Positions 14,671-22,834 are shown, counted from the first letter of the stretch. The stretch: 64,000 nucleotides of DNA from Flavobacterium ovatum (GCF_040703125.1 NZ_CP160035.1:744001-808000), one strand, 5' to 3'. Notes: a model not told the origin generated them from the letters alone. A program made the numbers and translations.

Positions 14671-16014
14671 TTACTTCCCTATTACTGCCTTGTAAATATC
14701 ATTTCCGTTAGCAAATAAAAGCAATGATATAAGTAAAACAAAACCAACCATTTGAGCATTCTCTAAGAATTTATCAGATGGTTTTTTACCACTTATCATT
14801 TCGTATAATAAAAACATTACATGTCCACCATCAAGCGCAGGAATCGGCAATAAATTCATTACTCCAAGCATAATTGACAGCAAAGCCGTAAGTGTCCAAA
14901 ACACTTCCCAACTCCATGTACTTGGAAAAATATCAAATATCGCTTTAAATCCGCCTACTTGTTTGTAAGCTCCCGTATCTGGGTTAAATATCATTTGCAA
15001 TTGTTTTCCATAACCTATTAACTGGTCTTTTCCTTTTTCGATTCCCACAGGAAATGATTCAAAGAAACCAAACTCTTGTTTGCGTACTTTATAATATCCT
15101 AGTTTCTCTAAGGAATCCATTCCTAAGCCACCTAATTGAACGCCTACTTTTCCTTCAGCGTTAATTTGTAACGATATAGAAATTTCTTTTTGATCACGTA
15201 ATACAACAGCAGGAACCGTCTTATTTTTGTTAGCTTCTAATATCGTTTTAGCTTCGTCAAAATATTTTACTTTTTGACCGTTCAAAGACAAAATCATGTC
15301 TTTAGCTTCCAACACCGTGTTAGGCGATCCGTCAGCTACAGCACCAATCACAAAAGGCATACGAATAGAAACCAGTTGCCCCTTCTCTACTTTTGACAAT
15401 TGATCAATAAAATCTTCTGGCATTGTTATCGTCTGCTCCGCACCATTTCTTTCGACAAGTACGTTATGACCCATGATAATTTTCATGTTGATTTGGTTGT
15501 CAAACTTGGTAATTTTCTCACCGTCAACCGCTAAGATGTTATCCCCAGTTTGGAAACCTACTTTTTGCAATACTGGATTCTCAATCAATAAACCATCTTT
15601 CAAGTCTTCCATAGCAATATAAGTATCGCCGTAAGTAAAGGCCATTCCGATATAGATAATGAAAGCCAAAATAAAGTTTACTGTTACACCACCAAGCATG
15701 ATAATCAAACGTTGCCAAGCTGGTTTTGAACGAAATTCCCAAGGTTGTGGTGGTAATGCCATTTGCTCCTTGTCCATGCTTTCGTCAATCATTCCAGAGA
15801 TTTTTACATAACCTCCCAATGGCAACCAACCGATTCCGTATTCTGTTTCCCCAATTTTTTTCTTCAACAGTGAATATTTCACATCAAAGAACAAATAAAA
15901 TTTTTCGACTCTGGTTTTGAATAATTTAGCAGGAATAAAATGTCCTAATTCGTGAAGTATAATAAGTAATGATAAGCTCAATAAAAATTGAGAAAGCTTG
16001 ATAAATATTTCCAT
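14671..16014 (-). CDS. rseP: RIP metalloprotease RseP (site-2 protease)
   Basis: A 447-residue polytopic zinc protease, typical length. The first membrane helix contains HELGH (residues 21-25, zinc ligands and catalytic glutamate). Two PDZ-like domains follow (for example GDNILAVDGEKI and KDMILSLNGQKV). The second active-site element LPIPALDGGH at about 389-398 supplies the aspartate ligand D395, and a terminal membrane helix closes the protein. RseP cleaves anti-sigma factors and remnant signal peptides inside the inner membrane. A -7 box (TACTTTTG) lies at 16045..16052. No anti-sigma gene is nearby. Confidence 0.95.
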   Translation of the reverse strand: MEIFIKLSQFLLSLSLLIILHELGHFIPAKLFKTRVEKFYLFFDVKYSLLKKKIGETEYGIGWLPLGGYVKISGMIDESMDKEQMALPPQPWEFRSKPAWQRLIIMLGGVTVNFILAFIIYIGMAFTYGDTYIAMEDLKDGLLIENPVLQKVGFQTGDNILAVDGEKITKFDNQINMKIIMGHNVLVERNGAEQTITMPEDFIDQLSKVEKGQLVSIRMPFVIGAVADGSPNTVLEAKDMILSLNGQKVKYFDEAKTILEANKNKTVPAVVLRDQKEISISLQINAEGKVGVQLGGLGMDSLEKLGYYKVRKQEFGFFESFPVGIEKGKDQLIGYGKQLQMIFNPDTGAYKQVGGFKAIFDIFPSTWSWEVFWTLTALLSIMLGVMNLLPIPALDGGHVMFLLYEMISGKKPSDKFLENAQMVGFVLLISLLLFANGNDIYKAVIGK

Positions 16015-16044
16015 TTTAAAATTTTAATTCTTTTTTTCAACTCA

Positions 16045-16052
16045 CAAAAGTA
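16045..16052 (-). promoter_or_regulatory. -7 box for rseP
   Basis: TACTTTTG on the minus strand, an exact TAnnTTTG match 31 bp before the rseP ATG. A possible TTG at 16079..16077 has a long spacing (24 bp). Confidence 0.35.
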
Positions 16053-16219
16053 AGCTTTTCTATTTTATTTCCTTTGCAATAATACGGCATAAGGTTTTAA
16101 ATGTTTGTTAATTAGTGTAATTTTAATTTCAATACAAACAAGATGCATTAAATTTACCGTTCTACTCTAATTCCTTAACAATAGTAGTACCAAACTAACG
16201 CAACTAATAATAAAATAGC

Positions 16220-17260
16220 ATGCAAAAAATAAAAACAGCATTACTCTCATACGGCATGTCCGGCAAAGTATTTCATGCACCTTTCCTTAGTTTACATCCA
16301 GGCTATGAACTCATAGGTTCTTGGGAACGAACCAACAAATTGATTCAAGCCGATTATCCAGCGGTAACCAGTTACCCCACTATAGAATCTGTCCTAGAAA
16401 GTAATGCAGAACTCATTGTAGTGAACACACCAACAGCTACTCATTTTGAGTACACCAAGAAAGTTTTACAAGCTGGCAAGCACGCCATTGTAGAAAAAGC
16501 ATTTACTACCACCGTTGCCGAAGCGCAAGAACTAGCCGCTTTAGCCAAAGAAAAAGGACTCAAATTGGCCGTTTTCCAAAACAGAAGATGGGATAGCGAT
16601 TTTAAAACCATCAAAAAAGTTATTGACCAAGAACTTTTGGGAGAACTAGTAGATGCTGAATTTCATTTTGACCGCTACACTCCTACTTTGAGTCCAAAAG
16701 CACACAAAGAAACGATAAGTGGTGGCTCTGGAATAGTAAAAGATTTAGGTCCGCACTTGATCGACCAAGCCTTGAGTTTATTCGGTTTTCCACAAGCTGT
16801 CAATGCCGATATTCGCATCACACGCGAAAATTCATTAGTTGATGATTCACTAGACATTTGCTTGTTTTACCCCAATTTTAGAGTTCGCCTAAAAGCTGGT
16901 TTTTTCAATAGAGAAATGATTCCGTCCTATATTTTACAAGGCAAAAAAGGGTCTTTTTTCAAACACCGTGGCGATGTTCAGGAAGACCAACTCAAACTCA
17001 ACCACAAACCCAATTTGACCGACTGGGGAACCGAAGACAAGGCACAGGAAGGACTGCTCCACACTGAAATCAATGGCAAAATAATTAGTGAAAAAACCCC
17101 AACACTACAAGGCAATTATTACGACTATTTTGACGGAATGTATAACGCTATCACACAAAACAGCGCCGAACCCGTAACCCCTCAAGACGGAATTCAAGTC
17201 ATGCAGATCATCGAAGCTGCCATTCAAAGCAATAAAGAAAAACGAAGAATCGAATTTTAA
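16220..17260 (+). CDS. Gfo/Idh/MocA family oxidoreductase
   Basis: A 346-residue NAD(P)-dependent oxidoreductase. An N-terminal Rossmann domain (LSYGMSGKVFHAPFL, a glycine-rich variant common in the YhhX/YdgJ subgroup) is followed by VVNTPTATHFEY and the conserved EKAFTTT, where the lysine serves the active site. The C-terminal alpha/beta domain begins near GELVDAEFHFDR; SGGSGIVKDLGPHLIDQAL lines the substrate pocket. Substrates in this family are sugars or sugar acids; none can be deduced here. Monocistronic, convergent with the serine hydrolase. Confidence 0.9.
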   Translation: MQKIKTALLSYGMSGKVFHAPFLSLHPGYELIGSWERTNKLIQADYPAVTSYPTIESVLESNAELIVVNTPTATHFEYTKKVLQAGKHAIVEKAFTTTVAEAQELAALAKEKGLKLAVFQNRRWDSDFKTIKKVIDQELLGELVDAEFHFDRYTPTLSPKAHKETISGGSGIVKDLGPHLIDQALSLFGFPQAVNADIRITRENSLVDDSLDICLFYPNFRVRLKAGFFNREMIPSYILQGKKGSFFKHRGDVQEDQLKLNHKPNLTDWGTEDKAQEGLLHTEINGKIISEKTPTLQGNYYDYFDGMYNAITQNSAEPVTPQDGIQVMQIIEAAIQSNKEKRRIEF

Positions 17261-17265
17261 ATTTT

Positions 17266-17392
17266 CATCAGGAGTACACGAATTATTTCCAAAATTCGTC
17301 CCCTCCTGCTGTTCGCTATATCTTTTTTGTGGTTCCAAAAAAGAACCACAAAAAAGGATGCCGCTGCCATCAGGACTAGCAACAACTTATAT
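17266..17392 (-). repeat. Two-hairpin structured element, copy 2
   Basis: On the minus strand: a 13 bp perfect hairpin (GAACCACAAAAAA with its complement), a GATATAGCGAA linker, then a long hairpin opening with CAGCAGGAG and closing with CTCCTGATG; its inner stem is ACGAATT (17278..17284) with AATTCGT (17293..17299). The architecture matches 689..794 although the sequences differ, as expected when only base pairing is conserved. Confidence 0.55.
17323..17355. terminator. Hairpin usable as bidirectional terminator
   Basis: TTTTTTGTGGTTC (17323..17335) and GAACCACAAAAAA (17343..17355) are perfect 13 bp arms around a 7 nt loop, with the U-run built into the stem on both strands. It lies between convergent genes ending at 17260 and 17401. 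Confidence 0.65.
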
Positions 17393-17400
17393 CCTCAAAA

Positions 17401-18744
17401 TTACTTTTTCACAGCAGCAATTACAGATTGCAAAAAATCATTGAAGTCAAAACAGTCTTCTCCTTTCAATCCAAGGTGTACAATGACCAAATCCTTTGAC
17501 GGAATAATGGCCACCATCTGTCCTTGAAAACCATTACAGTAATACATATCACGAGGCACATCCGGAAAATGACCACCCGCATTGAGCCAAAATTGAGCTC
17601 CATAACGACCTTCGGAAGTATCGGTTGGAGTACTGGTAAATTTTACCCATTCTGGCGAAAGAATTTGCTCCCCATTCCAATTTCCTTGGTTCAGATACAG
17701 CAAACCAAACTTCCCCCAGTCTCTAGCTGTTGCCCAACCATAAGACGAACCCACATAATTCCCAATCATATCGGTTTCTAGCACCATCGAATTCATTCCA
17801 ATTTTATCAATCAGGTTCGTGTACCAAAAATCCAAATACTCTTGATGTGATTTAAATTGATAACGCAATATCTTAGACAATAAATTGGTGGTTCCACCAG
17901 AATAACACCAATGGGTGTTGGGCTGAAAAGCCAATGGTTTGTCGATTTGTACTTTTCCCATATCAACCGCTTGGTACAACATTCTAGTTACATCGCAAAT
18001 TTTAGTATAATCTTCTACCCACTCCAATCCCGAATTCATTTGCAACAAATTACGGGTGGTGATATTTTTTCTTCCATCATTTTGCCATTCGGGAATAGGA
18101 GCTGGTTTATCGATATCAAATTTCCCTTGTTGCTCCAAAGCGCCAAATAGAGCTCCCGTAATACTTTTGGCCATTGACCAACCCAATAATTTACTAGTCT
18201 CATCAAATCCAGATGCATATTTTTCGGCTAAAATCTGATTTTTATAAATAACGACTACTGCCCGAGTTCGTTTTTCTTTTTGTCCAGAAATATCAAAAGA
18301 ATTAGCAACTGCGGCATTTAATGCATTGTAATCTATATTGGTAAAAACAATTTCCTCTGGTTTAACATCTCCATAAGGATAAAATCCTGGCTTTGACTTC
18401 ACTCTTTTGGGAACTAAAAAAGGTCTCGATTCATCAAAATCTTTATTGATTAAGGTTGCACCAATTCCTTCACGGTAAATCGCTTTTCGTTTTTGCAGTC
18501 CAAATACAGATGCCGTTGCGTATTTCCCTTTTTCGAATAGAGTATTACTTGCCAAACCAAATACTTTGAAATCATTATCTTGCGATTCTATCAAATCTAG
18601 CGGACGGTTGTCGATAAAATGACAGGAAGCCACATTCTTTGCCGAAAATCCTGAAAAGAAATCGAGTTTACGATACACTATTCTTCCAAAAAAACCACAT
18701 AGCAGTAGCACTAGTAAAAACAGAAAAAATCCCATCATATTCAA
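17401..18744 (-). CDS. Membrane-anchored serine hydrolase (class C beta-lactamase fold)
   Basis: A 447-residue protein with an N-terminal membrane anchor (residues 4-25). The beta-lactamase/DD-peptidase-like domain has the SxxK motif as S190-MA-K193 in GWSMAKSIT. YSGG serves as the YxN-like motif and LGLKG lies near the C-terminus where HxG/KTG is expected. Relatives include esterases, D-amino-acid peptidases and 6-aminohexanoate hydrolases, so the substrate is open. The anchored, periplasm-facing topology is inferred. Monocistronic, no resistance genes nearby. Confidence 0.88.
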   Translation of the reverse strand: MNMMGFFLFLLVLLLCGFFGRIVYRKLDFFSGFSAKNVASCHFIDNRPLDLIESQDNDFKVFGLASNTLFEKGKYATASVFGLQKRKAIYREGIGATLINKDFDESRPFLVPKRVKSKPGFYPYGDVKPEEIVFTNIDYNALNAAVANSFDISGQKEKRTRAVVVIYKNQILAEKYASGFDETSKLLGWSMAKSITGALFGALEQQGKFDIDKPAPIPEWQNDGRKNITTRNLLQMNSGLEWVEDYTKICDVTRMLYQAVDMGKVQIDKPLAFQPNTHWCYSGGTTNLLSKILRYQFKSHQEYLDFWYTNLIDKIGMNSMVLETDMIGNYVGSSYGWATARDWGKFGLLYLNQGNWNGEQILSPEWVKFTSTPTDTSEGRYGAQFWLNAGGHFPDVPRDMYYCNGFQGQMVAIIPSKDLVIVHLGLKGEDCFDFNDFLQSVIAAVKK

Positions 18745-19073
18745 GAGGCGTTAGACTGCAATTTAAAAAATAAAAAACGCAAAATTATTCCTTTTGAAAT
18801 TTTATTCCTCAAAGACAAATCAAAAAAAGCAAATTACTTCTGTTCATTAAACATCATTTTCATAGCATGAAAAGTTCTTTTGCCACGAATTTTACGAATT
18901 CACACGAATAAAATAGAAGTTTTAAGAGAATTCGTGGAATTAGTTATTTAAGTTTTAGAATTCGTGCCAATTTGTGTAATTCGTGTCAACTTTTTTTACT
19001 TTAATCATAAAAAGCAAATAACAAAACTGTCCTAAAAATTTACCAAATCCTGCCAAAAACGATTTAGAATTAG
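18745..19073. other. Intergenic region upstream of sufS, mainly repeats
   Basis: No ORF of interest. It contains the CACGAATT repeat cluster at 18882..18988 and AT-rich DNA leading into the sufS promoter. Confidence 0.5.
18882..18988. repeat. CACGAATT-type interspersed repeat, inverted arrangement
   Basis: The left part has CCACGAATTTTACGAATT then CACACGAATA. The right part has AATTCGTGCC, TTTGTG and AATTCGTGTC, that is, the same words in inverted order, with another AATTCGTGG in between. The words recur about every 9-18 bp. A typical Bacteroidota intergenic repeat; function unknown. Confidence 0.5.
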
Positions 19074-19081
19074 TACTTTTG
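19074..19081 (+). promoter_or_regulatory. -7 box of the suf cluster
   Basis: TACTTTTG, an exact TAnnTTTG match that directly abuts the palindrome at 19082. Transcription would start inside the palindrome and leave a leader of about 20 nt. Confidence 0.5.
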
Positions 19082-19102
19082 TATTTAGATTTTTTCTAAA
19101 TA
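19082..19102. promoter_or_regulatory. Iron-box-like palindrome over the sufS transcription start
   Basis: TATTTAGA (19082..19089), a 5 bp spacer and TCTAAATA (19095..19102): perfect 8-5-8 inverted repeat. It directly follows the -7 box and ends 3 bp before the sufS ATG, the position of a repressor operator. The same palindrome occurs at 41041. A Fur-type regulator is the likely binder given the iron-linked genes it precedes. Confidence 0.65.
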
Positions 19103-19105
19103 ACT

Positions 19106-20320
19106 ATGTTAGACATTCAAAAAACAAGATCCGATTTCCCTATTCTTTCTCAAAAAGTAAACGGAAAACCTTTAGTATATTTCGATAACGGCGCTACTTC
19201 TCAAAAACCACAAGTGGTGATTGATGCTATAGCCAAATATTATCAAGAAATAAACGCCAATATTCACCGTGGTGTTCACACCTTAAGTCAGTTAGCAACT
19301 GATGCGTATGAAATAGCACGTGGCAAAGTTCAAAACCACATAAACGCCAAACACAGTCACGAAGTACTTTTTACTTCAGGAACTACTTTTGGAATTAATT
19401 TGGTTACCAATGGTTTTGCTGCAATATTAAAACCAGGAGATGAAGTACTAGTTTCGTCACTAGAGCACCATAGCAATATTGTGCCTTGGCAAATGCTTTG
19501 CGAAAAAACAGGAGCAACCCTCAAAGTTATTCCAATGAATGAAGCGGGAGAATTAATTATGGCCGAATACGACAAATTATTGTCGGATAAAACCAAAATT
19601 GTAACCGTAAATCATATTTCGAATGCCTTGGGAACCATCAACCCCATTGAATATATGATTGCAGAAGCGCACAAAGTGGGAGCTGCGATTTTGATTGATG
19701 GTGCACAAGCGGTACCGCATCTTAAACCAGACGTTCAAGCTTTGGACTGTGATTTTTATGTATTTTCTGGTCACAAAATGTGTGGTCCAACAGGAACTGG
19801 AATTCTATACGGAAAAGAAGACTGGTTAAATAAACTCCCTCCCTATCAAGGTGGTGGCGAAATGATTAAAGAAGTCTCTTTCGAAAAAACAACTTATGCC
19901 GAATTGCCTCATAAATTTGAAGCCGGAACGCCTAATATCGCTGGCGGAATTGTTCTAGGAACTGCCATTGATTATATGAATGAAGTTGGTTTTGAGAACA
20001 TTCAAAAACAAGAATTAGAGTTATTAGAATACGGAACCGAGAAATTATTGGAAATTGAAGGCTTGCGTATTTTTGGAACATCCAAAAACAAAACATCTGT
20101 GATTTCTTTTAATATCGAAGGGATTCATCCGTATGATATTGGGACCATCATTGACAAATTGGGAATTGCTGTTCGTACAGGACATCATTGCGCACAACCC
20201 ATCATGAGTTTTTACGGAATTCCAGGCACGATTCGTGCTTCGTTTTCGTTTTACAACACCAAAGAAGAAATTGACAGTTTGGTAGCAGCGATTAAAAAGG
20301 CCCAAATGATGTTGTCTTAA
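19106..20320 (+). CDS. sufS: Cysteine desulfurase SufS
   Basis: A 404-residue PLP enzyme of the SufS/group II type. The PLP lysine K224 lies in SGHKMCGPTG, EHHSN (H121/H122) stacks on PLP, and the persulfide cysteine C362 lies in RTGHHCAQP. It removes sulfur from cysteine and passes it to SufE for Fe-S cluster assembly in the cytoplasm. It heads the cluster sufS-lipoprotein-sufE-DUF59-DUF2480. The sufBCD scaffold genes are not in this window. A palindrome that may bind an iron regulator overlaps its start of transcription. Confidence 0.96.
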   Translation: MLDIQKTRSDFPILSQKVNGKPLVYFDNGATSQKPQVVIDAIAKYYQEINANIHRGVHTLSQLATDAYEIARGKVQNHINAKHSHEVLFTSGTTFGINLVTNGFAAILKPGDEVLVSSLEHHSNIVPWQMLCEKTGATLKVIPMNEAGELIMAEYDKLLSDKTKIVTVNHISNALGTINPIEYMIAEAHKVGAAILIDGAQAVPHLKPDVQALDCDFYVFSGHKMCGPTGTGILYGKEDWLNKLPPYQGGGEMIKEVSFEKTTYAELPHKFEAGTPNIAGGIVLGTAIDYMNEVGFENIQKQELELLEYGTEKLLEIEGLRIFGTSKNKTSVISFNIEGIHPYDIGTIIDKLGIAVRTGHHCAQPIMSFYGIPGTIRASFSFYNTKEEIDSLVAAIKKAQMMLS

Positions 20321-20329
20321 TAATTTTTT

Positions 20330-20773
20330 ATGAAAAATGTAATCGCATTATTGTGTTGTCTACTTATAGGGAGTAGTTGTGCTTGTCAAAAAAATGAAGA
20401 CATGAAAACCGCAATAATCGAATATGTTGCCAATACTAGAGGCTTTTATCAAAAAATAGAAATACAAAACAAAACAGCTTCGGTTACAAACGACCGTTCT
20501 GGAAAGGAGAAAGCAAAAACAATATCAATATCTGATGAAGATTGGAAAGAGATCGTCAGTTTATTCCAAAAGGTAAAGCTAGAGGAATTAGCACAATTGA
20601 AAGCGCCTACTCAAAAACGATTCCATGACGGTGCAGCCATCGCTAATTTGAACATAAAATACAAAGAAAAAGAATATGAGTCTGCTAGTTTTGACCATGG
20701 ATTTCCGCCTGCTGAAATAGAAAAAATAGTAAATAAAATCAATTCATTTGCAAAACAAAACAATGAAAATTAA
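20330..20773 (+). CDS. Putative lipoprotein of unknown function between sufS and sufE
   Basis: A 147-residue protein that I do not recognise. The hydrophobic N-terminus ends in the lipobox-like IGSSC (C17), with a second cysteine at 19. The mature part is hydrophilic and reads like a small beta-rich domain (KIEIQNKTASVTNDRSG and KEKEYESASFDHGF). It starts 9 bp after sufS, and its last 11 nt overlap the sufE start, so it is co-expressed with Fe-S assembly genes although it is predicted to be envelope-attached. No role is known. Confidence 0.7.
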   Translation: MKNVIALLCCLLIGSSCACQKNEDMKTAIIEYVANTRGFYQKIEIQNKTASVTNDRSGKEKAKTISISDEDWKEIVSLFQKVKLEELAQLKAPTQKRFHDGAAIANLNIKYKEKEYESASFDHGFPPAEIEKIVNKINSFAKQNNEN

Positions 20774-21182
20774 AGAAATACAAGACGAGATAGTAGACGA
20801 ATTTTCGATGTTTGATGATTGGATGGAGCGCTATGAATACATCATCGACCTCGGAAAAAAGTTACCGCTTATCGCCGAAGAATATAAAACCGACAATAAT
20901 TTAATCAAAGGTTGTCAATCGAAAGTTTGGTTACAAGGAGAGCAAAATGATGATACGATAGTATTCACAGCAGACAGTGACGCTATCTTGACCAAAGGGA
21001 TTATTGCGATTTTGATTCGTACTTTCTCCAATCAAAAAGCGATTGACATCATCAACGCTGACATGGATTTTATTGACGAAATTGGTTTGAAAGAACACCT
21101 TTCTCCAACACGTGCGAATGGATTGGTATCGATGATTAAGAATATTAAGATGTATGCTTTGGCATTCGATGCTAAGAAATAG
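20763..21182 (+). CDS. sufE: SufE sulfur acceptor
   Basis: A 139-residue SufE-family protein, standard length. MKIKEIQDEIVDEFSMFDDW begins the helical cap. The persulfide-carrying cysteine C51 lies in IKGCQSKVWL, at the same position as in E. coli SufE. It accepts sulfur from SufS and activates it. I chose the ATG at 20763, which overlaps the preceding gene by 11 nt; an ATG-less extension of five residues upstream is possible but unsupported. Downstream the transcript runs into the repeat-bounded GxxExxY insertion. Confidence 0.94.
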   Translation: MKIKEIQDEIVDEFSMFDDWMERYEYIIDLGKKLPLIAEEYKTDNNLIKGCQSKVWLQGEQNDDTIVFTADSDAILTKGIIAILIRTFSNQKAIDIINADMDFIDEIGLKEHLSPTRANGLVSMIKNIKMYALAFDAKK

Positions 21183-21200
21183 ACACTGATATGTTTTTTT

Positions 21201-21263
21201 AAACCATATAAGAAATGTAAGAGCATTTAAGAGAAACTAATAATTAAGAACATGTAAGCTTTT
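21201..21263. repeat. Left inverted repeat of the GxxExxY element
   Basis: AACCATATAAGAAATGTAAG followed by AGCATTTAAG and, after a gap, TTAAGAACATGTAAGCTT. TAAG recurs at 21209, 21218, 21228, 21245 and 21255. It is an inverted match of 21735..21799: the first 29 bp differ at three positions and the last 18 bp are also similar. Confidence 0.7.
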
Positions 21264-21322
21264 GATTGGGTTTCAATTACATAAAAATTCTTACTTTAGT
21301 AGTATCATCAACATCTACTACT

Positions 21323-21736
21323 ATGGTTACTAAGAAATCATTAAAGGATTTAATTTACACTGTAAATGGAGCAGCAATTGAAGTTCACAAACAATTAGGT
21401 CCTGGTTTATTGGAAAGTATTTATCATAAATGCATGATTCATGAATTAACTCTAAGAGGAATCCATTTTCAGACCGAACTTACAATTCCAATTGAGTACA
21501 AAGGTTTAAGTTTAGAATCTGATTTAAGATGTGATTTATTTGTCGAAAATTGCCTAGTAGTTGAATTAAAAGCAACTGATAAAATTATACCGGTTCATGT
21601 TGCGAAATTAATGTCATACATGAATCTTTTGGAAGCTCCGATTGGATTAATGATTAATTTTAATGTCACAAATATTTTTGACCATGGTCAAAAAACATAT
21701 GTCAATAATAGATATAGTACACTAAAAGAGGAATAA
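21323..21736 (+). CDS. GxxExxY protein, PD-(D/E)xK-like nuclease fold
   Basis: A 137-residue member of the GxxExxY family. The name-giving motif is G28-LL-E31-SI-Y34 in QLGPGLLESIYH. D71 in RCDLFVEN and E81-L-K83 in VVELKATDK form a PD-(D/E)xK nuclease-like signature, and LMSYMNLL plus GLMINFNV complete the fold. I chose the ATG at 21323; an upstream alternative start at 21266 lacks family support. The gene interrupts the suf cluster and is enclosed by ~60 bp imperfect inverted repeats, which suggests that it belongs to a small mobile or repeat-associated element. The biological role of the family is not known to me. Confidence 0.88.
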   Translation: MVTKKSLKDLIYTVNGAAIEVHKQLGPGLLESIYHKCMIHELTLRGIHFQTELTIPIEYKGLSLESDLRCDLFVENCLVVELKATDKIIPVHVAKLMSYMNLLEAPIGLMINFNVTNIFDHGQKTYVNNRYSTLKEE

Positions 21737-21799
21737 ACAAGCTTATATCTCTTTTAAGCAACAACACTTATATGGTCTTATATTTCTTATATGGTTAAG
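21735..21799. repeat. Right inverted repeat of the GxxExxY element
   Basis: Its reverse complement reads AACCATATAAGAAATATAAG, then ACCATATAAG, then TTAAAAGAGATATAAGCTT, parallel to the left repeat at 21201..21263. It begins at the GxxExxY stop codon. Confidence 0.7.
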
Positions 21800-21845
21800 A
21801 AAAAAATATAATTCTAATATGGTTTAAAACATAAAACAAATAAAA

Positions 21846-22169
21846 ATGGAACAACAAATAGACACCAACGAATTAGGAGAATTGATCGTAAAAAAATTAA
21901 AAACCATTTACGATCCAGAGATTCCTGTAGACATATACGAATTAGGATTGATTTATGACGTAATGGTAAATACAGATTATGAAGTAAAAATCTTGATGAC
22001 TTTGACATCTCCAAACTGCCCAGTTGCAGAAAGTTTACCAAGAGAAGTAGAGGAAAAAGTGAAATCAATTGAGCACATCAAAGATGCCGAAGTAGAAATT
22101 ACTTTTGACCCGCCATGGAGCAAAGATTTGATGAGCGAAGAAGCAAAATTAGAATTAGGAATGCTTTAA
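21846..22169 (+). CDS. SUF-associated DUF59/MIP18 family Fe-S assembly protein
   Basis: A 107-residue DUF59 protein. The family signature YDPEIPVDIYELGLIY (22-37) is followed by LTSPNCPVAESLP with the conserved cysteine C58, and by FDPPWSKDLMSEEAKLELG at the C-terminus. Such proteins (SufT-like, PaaD-like) help to mature Fe-S enzymes and are commonly found in suf clusters of Bacteroidota. It lies just beyond the GxxExxY insertion on the same strand, and without that insertion would follow sufE closely. Confidence 0.92.
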   Translation: MEQQIDTNELGELIVKKLKTIYDPEIPVDIYELGLIYDVMVNTDYEVKILMTLTSPNCPVAESLPREVEEKVKSIEHIKDAEVEITFDPPWSKDLMSEEAKLELGML

Positions 22170-22172
22170 AAA

Positions 22173-22243
22173 AGTTTCATGTTAAAGGTTTCACGTTACA
22201 TAAGAAAACTTGAAACCTTAAACCTTAAACTTGAAACTTGAAA
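22173..22243. repeat. GTTTCA/TGAAAC inverted intergenic repeat
   Basis: GTTTCATGTTAAAGGTTTCA on the left is answered by AACTTGAAACCTTAAACC and CTTGAAACTTGAAACC on the right. It lies between the DUF59 and DUF2480 genes and could form a long imperfect hairpin in the transcript. Confidence 0.45.
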
Positions 22244-22252
22244 CCAAAAGAA

Positions 22253-22765
22253 ATGGACGAAATAATCAACAAAGTTGCCGAGAGCAAACTGGAGGTTTTT
22301 GATTTGGAAGATTACTATCCAAAAGGACAGCGTGTGCAAATTGATATTTCACAATGGCTGATTGAAGGTTTTTTATTAAGAGAAAAAGACTTTAGAGAAA
22401 GCCTAAAAAATCACGATTGGTCACAATACCAAGATCAATTGGTTGCTATTCATTGTAGTACAGATGCGATTGTTCCGGCCTGGTCTTCTATTTTGGTTGC
22501 CATTCAATTGGCTCCTTTTGCAAAAAAAATTGTAGACGGAACTATTGATGACTTAAACGCTTCTTTATATGAAGAATTGTTACCTAAAATTGACTTTTCT
22601 GTATATGAGAACAAAGCAATGATAATCAAAGGCTGTTCAAAAAAACCAGTACCTACAAGGGCTTATATTTTGGCAGCACATCATTTGCAACCTTACGCTC
22701 GTAGCATTATGTACGGGGAAGCATGTTCGGCAGTGCCGTTGTACAAAGCTCCTAAAAAAGCATAA
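22253..22765 (+). CDS. DUF2480 family protein
   Basis: A 170-residue soluble protein of DUF2480, a Bacteroidota family usually found next to suf genes. It begins MDEIINKVAESKLEVFDLED, has VAIHCSTDAIVPAWSSIL with a conserved cysteine, a second cysteine in IIKGCSKKPVPTRAY, and a C-terminal MYGEACSAVPLYK. The three conserved cysteines and the location suggest a role in Fe-S assembly, but none is established. I chose the ATG at 22253. A strong terminator follows, so this is the last gene of the suf transcript. Confidence 0.85.
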   Translation: MDEIINKVAESKLEVFDLEDYYPKGQRVQIDISQWLIEGFLLREKDFRESLKNHDWSQYQDQLVAIHCSTDAIVPAWSSILVAIQLAPFAKKIVDGTIDDLNASLYEELLPKIDFSVYENKAMIIKGCSKKPVPTRAYILAAHHLQPYARSIMYGEACSAVPLYKAPKKA

Positions 22766-22809
22766 AACAATCATGTTTACTAAAAAAACAGCCCAATTCG
22801 TAGGGTTTT

Positions 22810-22834
22810 GCCGCTTTTTAAGCGGCTTTTTTTT
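22810..22834 (+). terminator. Terminator of the suf cluster
   Basis: GCCGCTT (22810..22816) pairs with AAGCGGC (22820..22826) and is followed by eight T. Strong and unambiguous. Confidence 0.9.
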
